Positions 4,947 to 7,273 of a DNA stretch of 7,273 nucleotides are shown here, one piece after another. Under the pieces are notes generated by a model. The model was not told the origin of the DNA and searched no databases. It was given only the letters and a program-made list of their open reading frames with translations. The stretch's first letter is position 1. Every line of letters begins with the position of its first letter. The DNA is from Litorimonas sp963922935. Its GTDB lineage: Bacteria; Pseudomonadota; Alphaproteobacteria; Caulobacterales; Maricaulaceae. Location: the NCBI GenBank assembly GCA_963922935.1, contig CAWUKE010000112.1, forward strand, positions 1 through 7,273, written 5' to 3'. The position numbers and the translations under genes are program-made.

Positions 4947-7273
4947 TTAAGCGGGCGGGGCATATTCCGTCAGGGTGATCCCGTCCACAGCCGCGATATA
5001 TTCATCAATGCTCGGCGTACGGCCCAAGATGGTCGACAGCACTACGACAGGGGTTGAAGCGAGCAGGCTTTCGCCTTTCTTCTCATCCGAATCCTTCACC
5101 ACACGACCTTGGAAAAGGCGGGTAGACGTCGCCATCACCGTATCGCCCGGTTCGGCCTTTTCCTGGTTCCCCATGCAGAGGTTACAGCCTGGCCGTTCGA
5201 GATACATAATGTTCTCATAGGCTTTGCGGGCGTTTTCCTTGGGCGCATCATCGTTGAATTCAAAGCCGGAATATTTCTGCAAAATATCCCAATCGCCTTC
5301 GGCCTTAAGCTCATCAACGATATTGTAGGTCGGTGGGGCGACAACGAGCGGGGCTTTAAACTCGACCTTGCCGTTTTGTCGTTCAATGTTCTGCAGCATC
5401 TGCGAGATGATCTTCATGTCGCCTTTGTGGACCATGCAGGATCCAACAAAGCCGAGATCAACCTTTTTATCGCCGCCATAGTAAGAGACCGGGCGGATCG
5501 TATCGTGCGTGTAGCGTTTAGAGACGTCCTCATTATTCACGTCAGGATCGGCAATCATCGGCTCGTTGATTTCGTCCAGATCGACTACGAATTCTTGATA
5601 GTATTTCGCATTGTCATCCGGGCGAAGGGGCGGGTTTTCGCCAGACTTGATCTCGGCAATCCGCGCATCGGCTTTGTCGATCAGACCTTGTAGGACGCCT
5701 TTCGCGTTATCCATGCCTTTATCGATCATGATTTGGATGCGGCCTTTGGCAATTTCCAACGACTCGATCAGCGTATCCGGCTCTGAAATACAGATGGACG
5801 CTTTGGCTTTCATCTCCGCGGTCCAGTCCGTGAAGGTAAAGGCCTGGTCAGACAGTAGCGTGCCGATATGCACTTCGATGACGCGGCCTTGGAAAACATT
5901 GTCGCCGCCAAACTCGTCCAGCATCTGCGCTTGGGTGGCGTGGACGACATCGCGGAAGTCCATATGCTTGGCGAGTTTGCCTTTAAAGGTGACCTTGACT
6001 GATTGCGGGATCGGCATGGTCGCTTCGCCCGTGGCCAATGCCAGGGCTACTGTTCCCGAGTCTGCACCGAAGGCGACACCTTTGGACATGCGCGTATGGC
6101 TGTCGCCACCAATGATCACGTCGCGATCATCCACCGTGATATCGTTCAGCACTTTGTGGATCACGTCCGTCATCGGATGATAGACGCCCTTCGGATCGCG
6201 GCCTGTAATCAGACCAAAGCTGTTCATAAAGGCCATCAGCTTGGGCGTATTACGCTGCGCCTTTAGGTCCCAGACCGAGGCTGTGTGACAGCCGGACTGG
6301 TAAGACCCATCGACAGACGGAGAAATCACCGTCGCCGCCATCATTTCCAGCTCTTGGCTGGTCATCAGGCCCGTCGTGTCTTGAGAGCCGACAATATTGA
6401 CTTTGACCCGGACGTCTGAGCCCGCGTGCAGGACGGTGCCTGGCGCCACACCGACAGCGTTGCGGTTGAAGATCTTCTCAACGGCTGTAAGGCCTTGGCC
6501 TTCATGGGAAATCTCTTTGGCCTTGGCGTAGACTTGTGGCGCTTCGATGCCGAGGATGCTCGCCGCCATCGTTTGCAGTTTTTTGCCAAACACGACCGCG
6601 TAAGATCCGCCCGCGCGGATGAATTCCAGCTTTTGCGGGGTGAGGGCGGAGGCAATATCGCAAAGTTCTTCCGTTTCGTCTTCGTTGAGGAGCTTTTTGG
6701 TCTTCGTGTTGATCGTCAGGACTGTGCCTGTGTCGACAGAATAGACTTGCTCCAGCTCAGGCTCGCCGTCTTCGTCCAACACGGGGCCGCCATTCTCATT
6801 CAGCTTCTTGACCCAGTTTTTCAGATCGATCCCAATCCCGCCCGTCACGCCAACAGTCGTCTGGAAGATTGGGGAAATGCCATTTGTCCCGCCGACAATC
6901 GGCGCAATATTGATGAAGGGCACATAAGGGCTGGACGGCACGCCGGTCCAAAGCGCCACATTGTTGACGCCGGACATGCGGGATGAGCCCACGCCCATCG
7001 TGCCTTTTTCTGCCACAAGCATGACGCGCTTGTCAGGATGCTGCGCTTGCAGGGCCTTCAATGCGGCTTGCTTGTCCTTGTCATGTTCAAACATGCACTG
7101 ACCGTGCAGTTCCCGGTCCGAACGGGAGTGCGCGTCCGCGCCGGGTGAGAGTAGGTCTGTTGAGACATCGCCCACCGCTACAATAAAGGTTGTGACTTTA
7201 ATCTTCTCCTCGACCTCAGGCAGGCGGGTAAAGAATTCGGCCTTGGCGTAGCTTTCCAGCAATTCCGTTGCCA
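4947..7273 (-). CDS. acnB: Aconitate hydratase B, 5' end beyond the window
   Basis: AcnB interconverts citrate and isocitrate through cis-aconitate with a [4Fe-4S] cluster; the family often also handles 2-methylisocitrate. About 775 C-terminal residues are present. Landmarks match E. coli AcnB: AEFFTRLPEVEEKI near the edge, GSSRMSG (swivel region, near 6989), GSQDTTG, CHTAS, GGDSHTR (6110-6090), VGSCMVHKG, PGCNLCMGN and STSTR. The three cluster cysteines are encoded at 5436-5438, 5184-5186 and 5175-5177, the last two as CxxC. The frame is open to the right edge. The TTG at 7260-7262 should not be taken as the start: homologous sequence (xATELLESYAKAEF) continues through it, and the N-terminal HEAT-like region of roughly 160 residues is missing, so the true start lies outside. 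The edge bases leave an incomplete xTG codon. The cysteine spacing (84 residues between the first two, against 59 in E. coli) and the sequence style resemble a longer AcnB form I associate with Bacteroidota. The gene converges on sucB and shares its terminator. Confidence 0.95.
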   Translation of the reverse strand, partial: ATELLESYAKAEFFTRLPEVEEKIKVTTFIVAVGDVSTDLLSPGADAHSRSDRELHGQCMFEHDKDKQAALKALQAQHPDKRVMLVAEKGTMGVGSSRMSGVNNVALWTGVPSSPYVPFINIAPIVGGTNGISPIFQTTVGVTGGIGIDLKNWVKKLNENGGPVLDEDGEPELEQVYSVDTGTVLTINTKTKKLLNEDETEELCDIASALTPQKLEFIRAGGSYAVVFGKKLQTMAASILGIEAPQVYAKAKEISHEGQGLTAVEKIFNRNAVGVAPGTVLHAGSDVRVKVNIVGSQDTTGLMTSQELEMMAATVISPSVDGSYQSGCHTASVWDLKAQRNTPKLMAFMNSFGLITGRDPKGVYHPMTDVIHKVLNDITVDDRDVIIGGDSHTRMSKGVAFGADSGTVALALATGEATMPIPQSVKVTFKGKLAKHMDFRDVVHATQAQMLDEFGGDNVFQGRVIEVHIGTLLSDQAFTFTDWTAEMKAKASICISEPDTLIESLEIAKGRIQIMIDKGMDNAKGVLQGLIDKADARIAEIKSGENPPLRPDDNAKYYQEFVVDLDEINEPMIADPDVNNEDVSKRYTHDTIRPVSYYGGDKKVDLGFVGSCMVHKGDMKIISQMLQNIERQNGKVEFKAPLVVAPPTYNIVDELKAEGDWDILQKYSGFEFNDDAPKENARKAYENIMYLERPGCNLCMGNQEKAEPGDTVMATSTRLFQGRVVKDSDEKKGESLLASTPVVVLSTILGRTPSIDEYIAAVDGITLTEYAPPA

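Noticed and set aside
5109..5693. + strand ORF of 194 codons within acnB
   Set aside because: Antisense to the cluster-cysteine region of acnB, which is strongly conserved; the reverse frame has no recognisable family.
6426..6986. + strand ORF of 186 codons within acnB
   Set aside because: Fully antisense to conserved acnB sequence; translation looks like a codon-bias artefact.
7260..7262. TTG as the acnB start codon, giving a 771-residue protein
   Set aside because: Homologous sequence continues upstream in the same frame to the window edge, and the N-terminal domain typical of AcnB is missing, so the real start lies outside the window.
1..7273. Mobile elements, CRISPR arrays, tRNA or rRNA genes
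   Set aside because: I saw no terminal inverted repeats, regularly spaced repeats, tRNA-like cloverleaf or transposase-like reading frame; nearly all the sequence is accounted for by three housekeeping genes.

Overview
This window looks like core tricarboxylic-acid-cycle DNA from a Gram-negative bacterium, most likely an alphaproteobacterium. The reasons are moderate GC, a sucA product of 986 residues (longer than the 933 of E. coli, as is usual in that class), and a sucB product with two lipoyl domains. The class assignment comes from family knowledge, not from a database search, and I cannot name a genus.

Layout, left to right. Positions 1-61 hold the very end of something upstream, closed by an intrinsic terminator (36-61). 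Positions 62-182 are a leader region with several weak symmetric or repeated motifs and a possible 15-codon upstream ORF. Next come three co-directional genes on the + strand. sucA (183-3143) encodes the E1 subunit of 2-oxoglutarate dehydrogenase. A 42-codon ORF (3149-3277) would encode a single-span membrane peptide. sucB (3296-4852) encodes the E2 dihydrolipoyl succinyltransferase, with two tandem lipoyl domains. The + strand unit ends in a perfect 20-bp palindrome (4856-4875) and then a strong bidirectional terminator (4888-4930). On the other side, converging on the same terminator, is the 3' part of acnB (4947 to beyond 7273, - strand), an aconitase of the AcnB family whose N-terminal part lies outside the window.

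Functionally, AcnB converts citrate to isocitrate. After isocitrate dehydrogenase, which is not here, SucA and SucB with a separately encoded E3 (lpd, also not here) convert 2-oxoglutarate to succinyl-CoA. The three large genes are intact and conserved as far as they can be seen, with recognisable catalytic residues. I see no mobile element, RNA gene, CRISPR array or phage gene.

Most of the window is ordinary. The points worth a second look are the unannotated-type membrane microprotein between sucA and sucB, a perfect hairpin embedded in it, the duplicated lipoyl domain of SucB, and the AcnB form, which resembles my recollection of the long Bacteroidota-type enzyme more than the E. coli one.
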